DNA from: Candidatus Kuenenia stuttgartensis
Lineage (GTDB): Bacteria; Planctomycetota; Planctomycetia; Pirellulales; UBA1268
DNA: 41,161 bases
Direction of reading: 5' to 3'
Assembly (NCBI GenBank): GCA_945883745.1
Contig: CAMCYH010000017.1
Location: forward strand, 1-41,161
Below the pieces are notes generated by a model. That model worked only from the letters and a program-made list of their open reading frames with translations. It had not been told where the DNA came from and did not search any database. A program made the position numbers and the translations under genes. Shown piece after piece: positions 16,500 to 25,055 of this stretch. Numbering within the stretch: the stretch's first letter is position 1; each line of letters starts with the position of its first letter.

Positions 16500-17056
16500 G
16501 CGGCGGCGACTTCCGTATCGAGTCCCCGAGCTGCCCGCGCCTGGCGGACAGCAGCCATGACCTCGTCGACGAGACCGCTGTGAGCGCGGATCGGAGTGAG
16601 TTGTCCGAGGAAGCACAGTGCGATTCCGGCGGTCAAGCCCAGTCCGCCCAGGAGGTGGGGCGTGACCCATGCCTCGGTTCCGGGCCGGCCCGAGGCGGGA
16701 TCGGCTGCACCACCGAGGGCGACAATCGCAACCACCCCCAGCATTCCCATGAGGGCATACGGAAACGCCGACCGTTTCAGCCGCCTGCTGCGTTCAATAA
16801 ACGCCCCGTCGAGGCCGTATGCCTCGACAACCTCACGGCACCAGCGGCCCGTGCCAATGAAGTACGTGACGCCCATGCTGTTGACGAGCACGACCGTCAG
16901 CGCCGTCAACACCCCGGACAGGCGATGGACCGTGCCCCACCGAAGCACCCGGGGGTCGGTCTGACCATGCAGGTCGCCGAGCCACAGCCCCAGGCCGGCG
17001 GTTGCCACCAACAGGGCCACGGCGAACAGCGAGACTCGGGAAAATACCTGCTCCAT
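16493..17056 (-). CDS. Four-helix membrane protein of unknown function
   Basis: A 187-residue protein with four hydrophobic helices, about residues 8-28, 43-68, 97-117 and 131-152. Helix 2 starts with VHRLSG (His44) and helix 4 with PHLLGG (His133), a spacing that could allow heme b binding as in small cytochrome b-like proteins; this is inference only. There is no signal peptide cleavage site. It is convergent with the ZIP gene, overlapping by seven bases, and divergent from pdxA with an 81-base spacer. Confidence 0.7.
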   Translation of the reverse strand: MEQVFSRVSLFAVALLVATAGLGLWLGDLHGQTDPRVLRWGTVHRLSGVLTALTVVLVNSMGVTYFIGTGRWCREVVEAYGLDGAFIERSRRLKRSAFPYALMGMLGVVAIVALGGAADPASGRPGTEAWVTPHLLGGLGLTAGIALCFLGQLTPIRAHSGLVDEVMAAVRQARAARGLDTEVAAAQ

Positions 17057-17097
17057 AAAATCACGTCACTCCTGCGCGGATGGGAAAGGACGGCCAT

Positions 17098-17103
17098 TAC
17101 AAT
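17098..17103 (+). promoter_or_regulatory. Candidate -10 element for pdxA
   Basis: TACAAT within CCATTACAATCGC, 34 bases before the pdxA ATG. No good -35 is seen. It is the same hexamer as at 6548, 32804 (minus strand) and 36717. Confidence 0.3.
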
Positions 17104-17137
17104 CGCTAAGGTCTCTTCCTCCTTTATAGGCTGCCGC

Positions 17138-18253
17138 ATGCACGTCTCACACTCCCTCCCTCCTGTCATTTTCCTGACATGTGGCGATCCAGCGGGGATT
17201 GGGCCGGAGGTTGTTGCGGCCGCCTGGTCGACGGCCGCGCTCCATGAGCGGGCCCGGCTGCGTGTCGTCTGCGACGCGGCCACCATGGCCGACGCGCTCG
17301 CCGTGGCGGGCCGTCGGGCGACGGGGCCGGAATCGTATGTGGCAGCACTTGAGGTCGTGTCTGAAAGCGACCCGCGGGCGAGCGGCCCCGAAACGCTTCT
17401 TGTGATCACACCGCACGACGTACCGCTGGCTTCGATCGCCAAGGGTACGATCACCGCCGCGGGCGGGCGGGCTGCCGTAGCTGCCGTGGAGACCGCCTTC
17501 GGCCTCGTGCAAGCCGGCCATGGCGATGCGATCGTGACCGGACCGCTTCACAAGGAGGCGATCCATGCAGCCGGTCGCGATGAGCCCGGACATACCGAAC
17601 TCCTCGCCCGGGCTTGCGGGCTGCCTGACGAGGCCGCCTCGATGATGCTCTGGCTGCCGCCGCAGGGGACGGAAGCCGATCGGTGTGGCCTGGGGGTCGT
17701 GCATGCCACTCTGCACGAGTCGCTGCGGAGCGCCGTGCAGCACCTCTCCACCGATCGCATTGTGGAGGCCGGCCGTCGAATCGCGGTGCTACTGGAGGCT
17801 GTCCTCCAGCGTCAGCCACGGCTGGCGGTTGCGGCCCTCAACCCGCACGGCGGTGAGGGCGGTCTCTTCGGTGACGAGGAACGGCGGATCATCGCACCGG
17901 CCGTGGCGACGCTGGTGTCGCAAGGACTCGATGTCGTGGGCCCCCTGCCGGCCGACACGCTCTTCCTGCGAGCGAGCCGCGGCTCTTTCGACGGCGTGGT
18001 GGCGATGTACCACGATCAGGGGCACATCCCGATAAAACTCCTCGGCATGCATCGTGCGGTCAACATCACACTCGGCCTCCCGATCGTTCGTACCAGTGTC
18101 GCGCACGGCACCGCCTTCGACATCGTCGGGAGCGGCACCGCCGACCCATCGAGCATGCAGGCTGCAATCGACATGGCCATCCGGCTGGTCGCAGCAGGCT
18201 GGCCGCCGACTACGGCCGTAGCGGACCGAGGTGCTTCACGTAGCCGTCCGTGA
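17138..18253 (+). CDS. pdxA: 4-hydroxythreonine-4-phosphate dehydrogenase
   Basis: A 371-residue NAD-dependent enzyme of the DXP-dependent vitamin B6 pathway, oxidising 4-phosphohydroxy-L-threonine. Visible blocks are GDPAGIGPE (16-24), GHTELLA near residue 150 and VHATLHESL near 188, both giving metal-binding histidines, and MYHDQGHIPIK near 290 with the third histidine. The length is slightly above E. coli PdxA (329). The open frame extends upstream to 16580 across the divergent gene, but similarity begins at ATG 17138. The last 44 bases overlap the convergent LolA-like gene. Confidence 0.93.
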   Translation: MHVSHSLPPVIFLTCGDPAGIGPEVVAAAWSTAALHERARLRVVCDAATMADALAVAGRRATGPESYVAALEVVSESDPRASGPETLLVITPHDVPLASIAKGTITAAGGRAAVAAVETAFGLVQAGHGDAIVTGPLHKEAIHAAGRDEPGHTELLARACGLPDEAASMMLWLPPQGTEADRCGLGVVHATLHESLRSAVQHLSTDRIVEAGRRIAVLLEAVLQRQPRLAVAALNPHGGEGGLFGDEERRIIAPAVATLVSQGLDVVGPLPADTLFLRASRGSFDGVVAMYHDQGHIPIKLLGMHRAVNITLGLPIVRTSVAHGTAFDIVGSGTADPSSMQAAIDMAIRLVAAGWPPTTAVADRGASRSRP

Positions 18254-19148
18254 CGTCGATCATGCCCTCGACGGCAGGCCGGTACACGAATGCCGAGGCA
18301 TCGACAGGACCGTCGATCTGGACGTCGTAGAGCTCCATGACGGCGATCGGCTCGAGGTCCGTGCTGGCGACGGGTCGCGTGCCCGGGATGGCGAGCCACT
18401 CGATGCGGAAGGGAAAGAGTTCCCGCTTGCCGATAGCGAGCCGCACGCTCCACGGCATGCCGTCAGGGAGGAGGGCCGGCTCGAGGCCGCCTGTCGCCCT
18501 GATCGCATCTGCCTGCTCGGGGAGCAAGGCGGCGAGGGAGTCGGCATGCCAGGTGCCCATCACGTGCCACACCGCAACGTCATCGATTGCGGCCGACTCG
18601 ACGCCTTCGAAACGAAACCATTGCCGGGTCAGCGCGAGTGACCGCTGGATGCCTCCAAGGTACGGCGACGCCCCAAAAATCTCGAGCACCTTCAGCTTCT
18701 CGAGCTTCTCGCGGACCCGTCGCACATCGAGTCGTTCCAGCTGCGGCTGGTTTGGCCCGAGTCGCTTGTAGGCCCAGTGGAAGATGCCGTCGCAGACTTC
18801 CAGGATCTCGAACATCTCGGTATCCGACTGCATCGCTATTTCATAGCGAAATCGCTGGTCGATCCCGGTGCCCAACTGAATGTACCGACCCGCACCCACG
18901 ACGACGCGGTCGCCGAGCCGGACCCGCTGACGCACCCGAGCCGTGATCGATTCCGCCCTGGCCAGCCCCGCCAGCGCCGTCGCCACGATTCGCTCGCCCT
19001 GCTCCGCCGCAACTGGCGTGGCTCCTGCATGCGCCATGCGGCCGTACACGGTTTCCCGGCCGGCCGCCGGCTCCTGCGGCGTCGCCGGTCTGGCCATGCC
19101 GATCAGCCCGACAAACGCCAGCATCACGAGCATCAAGGAACGGAGCAT
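18210..19148 (-). CDS. Exported LolA-like protein of unknown function
   Basis: A 312-residue protein. The signal peptide MLRSLMLVMLAFVGLIGM... ends near residue 23 (PATPQ). The mature part from about residue 45 reads as a beta-rich fold like LolA/LolB lipoprotein carriers: a helix followed by SITARVRQRVRLGDR, then strands with RFRYEIAMQSD and ICDGxFHWAY-type turns. Planctomycetes carry many such proteins; a role in lipoprotein or lipid handling in the envelope is inference. The start ATG at 19148 replaces a longer open frame to 19286 because the signal peptide begins here. It is convergent with pdxA (44-base overlap) and divergent from the 454-residue lipoprotein. Confidence 0.7.
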   Translation of the reverse strand: MLRSLMLVMLAFVGLIGMARPATPQEPAAGRETVYGRMAHAGATPVAAEQGERIVATALAGLARAESITARVRQRVRLGDRVVVGAGRYIQLGTGIDQRFRYEIAMQSDTEMFEILEVCDGIFHWAYKRLGPNQPQLERLDVRRVREKLEKLKVLEIFGASPYLGGIQRSLALTRQWFRFEGVESAAIDDVAVWHVMGTWHADSLAALLPEQADAIRATGGLEPALLPDGMPWSVRLAIGKRELFPFRIEWLAIPGTRPVASTDLEPIAVMELYDVQIDGPVDASAFVYRPAVEGMIDVTDGYVKHLGPLRP

Positions 19149-19355
19149 GTGGAACTTGGGCGGGCTGGCGGACTGGCGAAAGGACACGATCAGGCTGACT
19201 TTGCTGGTTTTGCCAAAGAAACCGGCTGCCAAGCGTCGAAGAACGAGGAGTGAATCATCGGTCCACTGGCAGCTCGACTTCTGCATGGTGTCGGAAGTGT
19301 ACGCAGCGGGACCGGTGTCGCGAAGCTCGAATCAATCGGGTGTGGAGGTAAGACT

Positions 19356-20720
19356 ATGGTGAGACGATATCGATCCGGCGTGACTGGGCTGGCAGCCACG
19401 ATGCTGCTGACGGGATGCCACATACCGGCCAACTCGCCGCTTTCGGGGCTGGCCCAGGTGCGGCCTCTGGCGACTCCCCACACCAACGTGCTCCCACCCG
19501 CCGCGATGCTGCAACATCCCGGCCCTGGAGTCGAAGGACCAGGACCGGGCATCATCACTCCCGCCTCCTATGGGGCCGCCTTGGCTGCCAATGGCATGGG
19601 GATGGCTGATGGCGGCGTAACGCTGGCCGGTGGCGGTTACGGTGATGGCTCGGCCACCGATGGCATGGAGTCCTGTCCACCGGGAGGTGGAGCCGCGGGT
19701 GCTTCGTACGGGATGGGGGCCGGAATGGCTCCGGCTTCGCAAATCGGCTTCATCGGTCCCGACGGCATGCAGGTCCGCTGGGACATGTCACTCGCCGGCG
19801 GCTTTGATTCCCCCCCGCTGGTCGCTCCCGGCCGCTATGACTTTCCCCAAGGGGCAATTTTTCGGCTGAAGCTCACCGACATCCCGGGCTATGAAGGCGT
19901 GGAACTCTACCCGACGCTCGAGGTGGCGCCGGTCACGCCACGGACCGATGCCTTCCTCGCCCACAACACGATCCCCTTTCAACTCACTGAGGAAGACCTC
20001 GATCAGGTGACGACGGGCAACTTCGTCACCAAGGTCGTCTATCTGCCCGATCCTGACTATCAGGAGCTTGCCGTCGCCGGCGTCGAAACCCTCGTGAGCA
20101 CGCGGCTCGATCCTGGCGTCGATCCTGTCGTTGAAGCGGATCGCCGGGGCTCGATCCTCGCCATCATCCGCATCGGCAACAAGGATCTTGAATCAGCCGG
20201 TCCGGGCGGGGTGAGCGGTGGCATCGTCGATGGCGGTTCGCCACCCGTAGGCGTCGCTGCCGCCCTGGGAATGCCTGTCGGTGGTGATCCCGCTCAGGTG
20301 CCACCGGCATTCGTGGCGGGTATGACCGCGCCGGAGTATGGCATGCCTCGGGTCGGCACTCCGATCGGTCTTCCCGGTCCTGCCCACATCCCGCTGGGAG
20401 TCCCGGCCGGTCTGCGGAAGCACACGATCACCAACCATACGAAGATGCATATCCCGCCACCGTCGCGGAGGCTGGACCTGCACGTTCAGCAGGCCCCTGG
20501 CCTGAGCTATCCCAAGCCGGCCCGCCATGCCTACGTGGCCGAGCGGCATGACGTGCCGAAGGTCCGCCTGCGTCAGCCGCCGGAGGATCGCACACGGTTC
20601 GTCGAGAACGGTGGCCCCGATCCGGATGCGGAGGCCGCGGCTGTGGGGATGGGGCACGGCTTCAGGAACGGCCTGGGCGCCGGCCTCGAGGCCCCCTGCC
20701 CTCCGGAGCCGATGGAGTGA
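19356..20720 (+). CDS. Lipoprotein of unknown function, first member of a shared-domain pair
   Basis: A 454-residue lipoprotein. The signal peptide ends in the lipobox LLTGC (Cys21). Residues 22-150 are Gly- and Met-rich low complexity (AANGMGMADGG-like). Residues of about 168-275 form a compact beta-rich domain starting IFRLKLTDIPGYEGVELYP and ending with ILAIIRIGN, which has a clear paralogue in the next gene. The C-terminal part is Pro-, Gly- and His-rich, ending in acidic and Pro residues. GGAGG lies eight bases before the ATG. The 207-base spacer before it (19149-19355) shows no gene. The protein probably sits on a membrane facing the periplasm; function is unknown. Confidence 0.75.
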   Translation: MVRRYRSGVTGLAATMLLTGCHIPANSPLSGLAQVRPLATPHTNVLPPAAMLQHPGPGVEGPGPGIITPASYGAALAANGMGMADGGVTLAGGGYGDGSATDGMESCPPGGGAAGASYGMGAGMAPASQIGFIGPDGMQVRWDMSLAGGFDSPPLVAPGRYDFPQGAIFRLKLTDIPGYEGVELYPTLEVAPVTPRTDAFLAHNTIPFQLTEEDLDQVTTGNFVTKVVYLPDPDYQELAVAGVETLVSTRLDPGVDPVVEADRRGSILAIIRIGNKDLESAGPGGVSGGIVDGGSPPVGVAAALGMPVGGDPAQVPPAFVAGMTAPEYGMPRVGTPIGLPGPAHIPLGVPAGLRKHTITNHTKMHIPPPSRRLDLHVQQAPGLSYPKPARHAYVAERHDVPKVRLRQPPEDRTRFVENGGPDPDAEAAAVGMGHGFRNGLGAGLEAPCPPEPME

Positions 20721-20741
20721 TGATCCAGGACGCATAGTGAC

Positions 20742-21434
20742 ATGCATCGAAACCACGACACGAAGGGAATCATCATCCGGACAGGGACCGTGCTGCGGGT
20801 GGTCTGCAGACCGCTGACGATCGCCGCTCTCGCCTTCCTCGGATTGGCAACCTCGTCGGGCCTGGCCCACGAGGGTGTCGAGCCGAGGACGGCGGAAGGA
20901 CTCGCCAGCTTGTCAGGACCGGGAGCGATTGGCGTCTCGCGACCCCTGCAGCTCGGCCCCCGTCCGGAATCGATGCTTCCCGGGAACGTGCAGCCGGTGC
21001 AGATCGCCGGGCCACCGGGCTTGCAACTCGCCATCGAAACCGCCGCTGGCTGGACCGCGTCGCAGCCGGCACCGTTGCGGATGGGGCTGGTCATCGGTCG
21101 GGCCTACCGGCTGCGGGTCACCGGCATTCCCGGACGGGAGGGCGAGGAGCTCTACCCGTCCTTCCGTCTTCTGGCAAAGCTGGCGACTCCGCCCGGCATG
21201 GCCTGGCGGTTTCCGGTGGAGGTCGTGATCGAACAGGATGACCTCGAGAAGGCGCTGGCCGGCGCGCTCGTCCAGCGGGCCGTCTATGTCTCGTGCGAGG
21301 CCGATGCTCCTCCCGCTGCCTGGTTCGACGTGCATCCCGGAGACGACTGCCTTGCCGTGGCGGCCACACTCGGCGATCCGGTGGCTGAGGTGGTGATCGG
21401 CAATCGGGTGCCGACGCCGGGAGCCCTGCCATGA
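20742..21434 (+). CDS. Exported protein, second member of the shared-domain pair
   Basis: A 230-residue protein. An N-terminal signal segment (hydrophobic core about residues 24-38, ending near LAHEG) precedes a domain at about 116-226 that begins YRLRVTGIPGREGEELYP and ends VAEVVIGNR. It aligns end to end with residues 168-275 of the upstream lipoprotein: the pattern R-L-x2-T-x-I-P-G-x-E-G-x-E-L-Y-P and the later E-x-D-L-x2-A/V motif are shared. It starts 21 bases after the upstream stop, and its TGA overlaps the next ATG (ATGA). There is no lipobox, so it is probably soluble or tail-less in the envelope. Function is unknown. Confidence 0.72.
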   Translation: MHRNHDTKGIIIRTGTVLRVVCRPLTIAALAFLGLATSSGLAHEGVEPRTAEGLASLSGPGAIGVSRPLQLGPRPESMLPGNVQPVQIAGPPGLQLAIETAAGWTASQPAPLRMGLVIGRAYRLRVTGIPGREGEELYPSFRLLAKLATPPGMAWRFPVEVVIEQDDLEKALAGALVQRAVYVSCEADAPPAAWFDVHPGDDCLAVAATLGDPVAEVVIGNRVPTPGALP

Positions 21435-22621
21435 ACATCATCTCTGGAAGTGCCGCGCGGCGGCCGCGGCTCTTGAGGATTATCGCCATCGCACTCAGCG
21501 CGATCGTGCTCTGTTCGTGTCGTTCGCTCAGCATGCCTCTCGTCGGGGCCGTGCGGGTCGATGACTCGGCCGCGACAGCCACAGATCCTCGCGGGGAGTG
21601 TCGCGAGTGTGTGGCGGGAGCGTGCCGCACCACGCACGGCTCGGCCACCACGTGCGAACCAGTGATGGCCTGCATCCCGATCGTCCCGCCCCCCCCTCCC
21701 CTGGCACTCCCCTGCCCCGTCTGTGACGGCGGTGATCATGGACGGCCAGCGCAGCCGGTTGGAGACCATGCCATCGCCAACCTGACTGCCGGTGATACGG
21801 TGGCTCGCTATCGCCCCGCCGGCTCAGTGGCCGATGCCGACGACGTCTGCATCACCGCCTCCAACTGCACCTGCGTGTATGCCCCCAAGTTTGCCTCGGT
21901 GCGGCAGGTCACCATGCCGTCCGAGCGGGTCGCGCCGGTGGGTGTGCTCGGACTCGCGCAGGATGACCTCGTGGCGGCCGAGGTGCGGCTCGATCCCGTG
22001 CGCGACAGCGTGCAGAACCTTTCGCCAGAGGCGGCCCGCCGGGCTGAGCCCGGCGTCGGCCTGGCGGAGCGACTCGGTCCCTTGGCCGTCGACCAGGCCG
22101 AACTGCCTGACGGCACCGACCGCGCCGAAGCACCGGCAGCCCGCGTGGCAGACATCCAGCCTGAGCGGGCCGATCGGCTCCAGTCGCCACTGCAGGTGAT
22201 CGGCTTCGACGTGCCGATGGCGTGGACGTGCGTGCAAGCGGCCAACGTCCTCGTCAATGCTCAGACACCGCAGGTGGTCGCGTCCCATCGCGGCACGGCG
22301 ACGCTCCGTTTCGAAGAGCCAGGTCGTGCCGAACTCACGATCTGCAAGCAGGCTGGCAGCGACACGGCACGCGTGGGTGAGGAACTCGACTTTACGATCT
22401 TTGTGCTCAACTCGGGTGACCGCGCCCTCGACGACATTGTGCTGGTCGATGCCCTTCCCGACCGGCTCGCGCTCATTCCCGATTCGCCGGCCGCCAGCCT
22501 GCCGGCCGATGTTTCGACCGAGAAAGCGGACGACGGCTCGGTGGTCGTGAAGTGGCGGTTCCGTGACCCGCTTCCCGCGGGAGCCAGCGGCTTCGTGCGT
22601 TTTCGCACGATCGTGCGGTAG
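21431..22621 (+). CDS. DUF11-domain lipoprotein
   Basis: A 396-residue lipoprotein. The signal peptide leads to a likely lipobox LCSC with Cys30 as acylated residue. A cysteine-rich segment at about 56-100 (GECRECVAGACR, then CEPVMAC and CPVC) is followed by a low-complexity linker and, at about 300-396, a DUF11 beta domain with AELTICKQAGSD, VGEELDFTIFVLNSG and a final FVRFRTIVR strand. DUF11 repeats are Ig-like surface modules found in many planctomycete and other envelope proteins. It is translationally coupled to the upstream gene (ATGA) and probably acts with both preceding proteins. Function is unknown. Confidence 0.78.
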   Translation: MNIISGSAARRPRLLRIIAIALSAIVLCSCRSLSMPLVGAVRVDDSAATATDPRGECRECVAGACRTTHGSATTCEPVMACIPIVPPPPPLALPCPVCDGGDHGRPAQPVGDHAIANLTAGDTVARYRPAGSVADADDVCITASNCTCVYAPKFASVRQVTMPSERVAPVGVLGLAQDDLVAAEVRLDPVRDSVQNLSPEAARRAEPGVGLAERLGPLAVDQAELPDGTDRAEAPAARVADIQPERADRLQSPLQVIGFDVPMAWTCVQAANVLVNAQTPQVVASHRGTATLRFEEPGRAELTICKQAGSDTARVGEELDFTIFVLNSGDRALDDIVLVDALPDRLALIPDSPAASLPADVSTEKADDGSVVVKWRFRDPLPAGASGFVRFRTIVR

Positions 22622-22723
22622 CCTGCAGATGTTCGATTGCAGCGGCTGGCGTGCCGCGGATACATTTTCCATGTCGACGGCGGATGCTGTCGCCATCCAC
22701 TCCCTCCCCGTCCCGAGGCTCTC

Positions 22724-23914
22724 ATGTTCTCGTTGCTTCGCGCCAGTTGCCCTCCCCTCAGCTGCGTTCTGCCCGTTCTGATTGCCGGCCTGGCTCTCGA
22801 GTGGACGATGCCCATGGCGAATCGGGCGGCCGCCCAGCCGGCCGCCACTGCCGAGCCGGCCGCCGGTGTGCCGCAGGTACCGCCGCTTCCGCAGGGCACG
22901 CCGGCTGAGTTGATGCAGTTCATCGAGCAGCTTAAGAACAACGACGTCCGGCCGAAGTCGCGTCAGGAAATGATGCAATACATGAAGTCTTTGGCGGGCG
23001 TGTCGGTCGAGGCGGCCAATAAGATCCTGCCGCAGGTCAAGGTCGATGACCCGCTCTATGCCCAGGCAGCCTCGATGAAGCTCGAGAGCCTGATGATGCT
23101 CGGTCGGCTCGGCGACGAGGCGGCTGCCAAAGAACTCGCCGACTTCGCCACGACCCTCGCTGCCAGCCCGAATGCCGACCTCGCGAAGGAGGCTCAGCGG
23201 GTCATGCTTGTCGCCGAAGCGCAGCAGATGTTCGCCTCGGGCAGTGTTGCAGGTGGCGATGCCCTCGTGCAGAAGGCGGCAGCCATGCTTGCGGCCGATC
23301 CTGACGACATGAAGACGGCCGGCTTGGCGATGCAATTGGCGCAGGCCTTCGAGCAGTTGCCGGGGGGCGAGCCGGTAGCGATGGCGGCCTTCAAGGCGTT
23401 TGGCCCCCAGTTCGCCAAGAGCAGCAACCCGCGGATCAAACAGATGGGTGAGAGCTTCGCCGGCACGCTGCGACGGCTCTCCCTGCCTGGCAACCCGATG
23501 GAGATCAAGGGCACGCTTCTCAACAAGCAGCCGTTTGACCAGAAAACGCTGGCTGGCAAGGTCGTGTTGGTCGACTTCTGGGCCACGTGGTGCGGTCCGT
23601 GTGTGGCCGAGATTCCCAACGTTTTGGAACAGTACGAAAAGTATCACGACAAGGGTTTTGAAGTCGTCGGCATCAGTCTCGATCAGGACCGCCAGGCCCT
23701 GGAGAAGTTCATCACCGACCAGAAGGTGCCGTGGCCAATCCTGTTCGAGGAGTCTGAGGGAGACGGCTGGCAGCACCCGCTGGCCACCTACTACGGCATC
23801 AGTGGCATCCCGACAGTGATCCTGATCGGGCGGGATGGCAATGTCATCACGCTCAACGCCCGAGGCGAACGGCTCGGTGAGGAGCTGGCCAAGCTCTTTC
23901 CCAATGCCGGTTAA
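22724..23914 (+). CDS. Exported TlpA/ResA-type thioredoxin-fold protein with long N-terminal domain
   Basis: A 396-residue protein. The signal peptide runs to about residue 38 (MANRAAAQ). A helical region of about 230 residues follows, made of TPR-like or armadillo-like helices rich in Ala and Met. The thioredoxin domain begins near residue 260, with WCGPC at 289-293 in FWATWCGPC and a cis-proline region GISGIPTVILIG near 360. Proteins of this kind exchange disulfides in the envelope, for instance in cytochrome c maturation. The start at ATG 22724 is chosen over the upstream in-frame ATG at 22637, since it begins the signal peptide. TACATT at 22661-22666 may be a -10. The last 11 bases overlap the aminotransferase gene. 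Confidence 0.85.
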   Translation: MFSLLRASCPPLSCVLPVLIAGLALEWTMPMANRAAAQPAATAEPAAGVPQVPPLPQGTPAELMQFIEQLKNNDVRPKSRQEMMQYMKSLAGVSVEAANKILPQVKVDDPLYAQAASMKLESLMMLGRLGDEAAAKELADFATTLAASPNADLAKEAQRVMLVAEAQQMFASGSVAGGDALVQKAAAMLAADPDDMKTAGLAMQLAQAFEQLPGGEPVAMAAFKAFGPQFAKSSNPRIKQMGESFAGTLRRLSLPGNPMEIKGTLLNKQPFDQKTLAGKVVLVDFWATWCGPCVAEIPNVLEQYEKYHDKGFEVVGISLDQDRQALEKFITDQKVPWPILFEESEGDGWQHPLATYYGISGIPTVILIGRDGNVITLNARGERLGEELAKLFPNAG

Positions 23915-25037
23915 TACTCTTGCCAAGAGCCCCGTTTCCAAGCGGGCCGGGGCCTTTGACTCCTCAGGCATCCGCAAGGTCTTTGACCTCGCGGCCCAAC
24001 TTGACGACCCGATCAACCTCTCGATCGGGCAGCCTGATTTTCCCATGCCCGAGCCGGCCTGCGTTGCCGCCAAGGCGGCGATCGATGCGGGGAAGAACGG
24101 CTACACGCCCACTCAAGGCATTGCGCCTCTACGTGAGCGGCTCGAGGCCGAGGTCCGCCGCGAGACAGGCCAGTCGGAGCGGAGGCTGTGCGTCACGAGC
24201 GGCTCCAGCGGCGGACTCGCGTTGTCGCTGATGTCGCTGATCGATCCGGGCGACGAGGTGATCATCTTCGAGCCGGCATTCGTGATGTACCGACCGCTTG
24301 TCGAATTTCTCGGCGGTCGCTGTGTCGCGATCGACACGGCCCCCACGTTTGGGATCGATGTCGACCGTGTGGCGGCGGCCATCACGCCCCGCACAAAAGT
24401 TATCCTCCTCAACACTCCCGCGAACCCCACCGGCGTCGTCATCGACGCCGCAACCGTGGCCGATCTCGCGCGACTCGCCGAATCACGCGGGGTCACGCTC
24501 GTCAGCGACGAGCTCTACCGGTCCTACTGTTATGACGCCCCCTTCTCCTCCCCTGCTCTGCACTCCGACCGCGTGGTGGTCATCGACGGATTTTCCAAGT
24601 CGCACGCCATGACGGGCTGGCGGGTGGGGTGGGTGCACGGCCCGCGCGAGATCATCAACGCGTGCACGATGCTGCAGCAGTACACGTTTGTCTGCGCACC
24701 GCAGGTCGGTCAGTGGGCCGCGATCGCGGCGCTCGACGCGGCCATGGACGCTCCGTTGGCCGAGTGCCGGCGGAAGCGGGACAGGCTCATGGCCGGCCTT
24801 GCCGGCCGCTTCCGCTTCGTGCGACCGGGGGGCGCCTTCTACCTGTACCCCGAGGCACCGGGAGGGTCGGGGCTCGCGTTCGCTGAGCGGGCGGTGGCCG
24901 AGGAGAAGCTGCTTGTCGTACCCGGCACCGTGTTCGGCGCCGCCGACAGCCACTTCCGCATCGCGTATACCGTCACAGACGCCATGCTCGATCGCGGTAT
25001 CGCCGCGCTGAATCGACTGGCGGAGTCGTACGGTTGA
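23904..25037 (+). CDS. Class I/II pyridoxal-phosphate aminotransferase
   Basis: A 377-residue enzyme of fold type I, in the aspartate aminotransferase-like branch. The PLP lysine is Lys232 in FSKSHAMTGWRVGW; NTPANPTG near 168 and SDELYRSYCY near 200 are the other cofactor-contacting blocks, and Arg in FRIAYTV near 352 fits the substrate carboxylate. The exact amino acid cannot be read from sequence. Its ATG lies 11 bases inside the end of the TlpA-like gene in another frame, so the two are probably co-translated. The deoC gene follows 18 bases later. Confidence 0.88.
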   Translation: MPVNTLAKSPVSKRAGAFDSSGIRKVFDLAAQLDDPINLSIGQPDFPMPEPACVAAKAAIDAGKNGYTPTQGIAPLRERLEAEVRRETGQSERRLCVTSGSSGGLALSLMSLIDPGDEVIIFEPAFVMYRPLVEFLGGRCVAIDTAPTFGIDVDRVAAAITPRTKVILLNTPANPTGVVIDAATVADLARLAESRGVTLVSDELYRSYCYDAPFSSPALHSDRVVVIDGFSKSHAMTGWRVGWVHGPREIINACTMLQQYTFVCAPQVGQWAAIAALDAAMDAPLAECRRKRDRLMAGLAGRFRFVRPGGAFYLYPEAPGGSGLAFAERAVAEEKLLVVPGTVFGAADSHFRIAYTVTDAMLDRGIAALNRLAESYG

Positions 25038-25055
25038 GCCGACCGAGGATTCGCG

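Noticed and set aside
21824..24073. Long open frame on the minus strand (749 codons)
   Set aside because: It lies opposite the DUF11 and TlpA-like genes, which have signal peptides, domains and family matches. The antisense product has skewed, low-complexity composition and no recognisable domain; such frames are common in GC-rich DNA.
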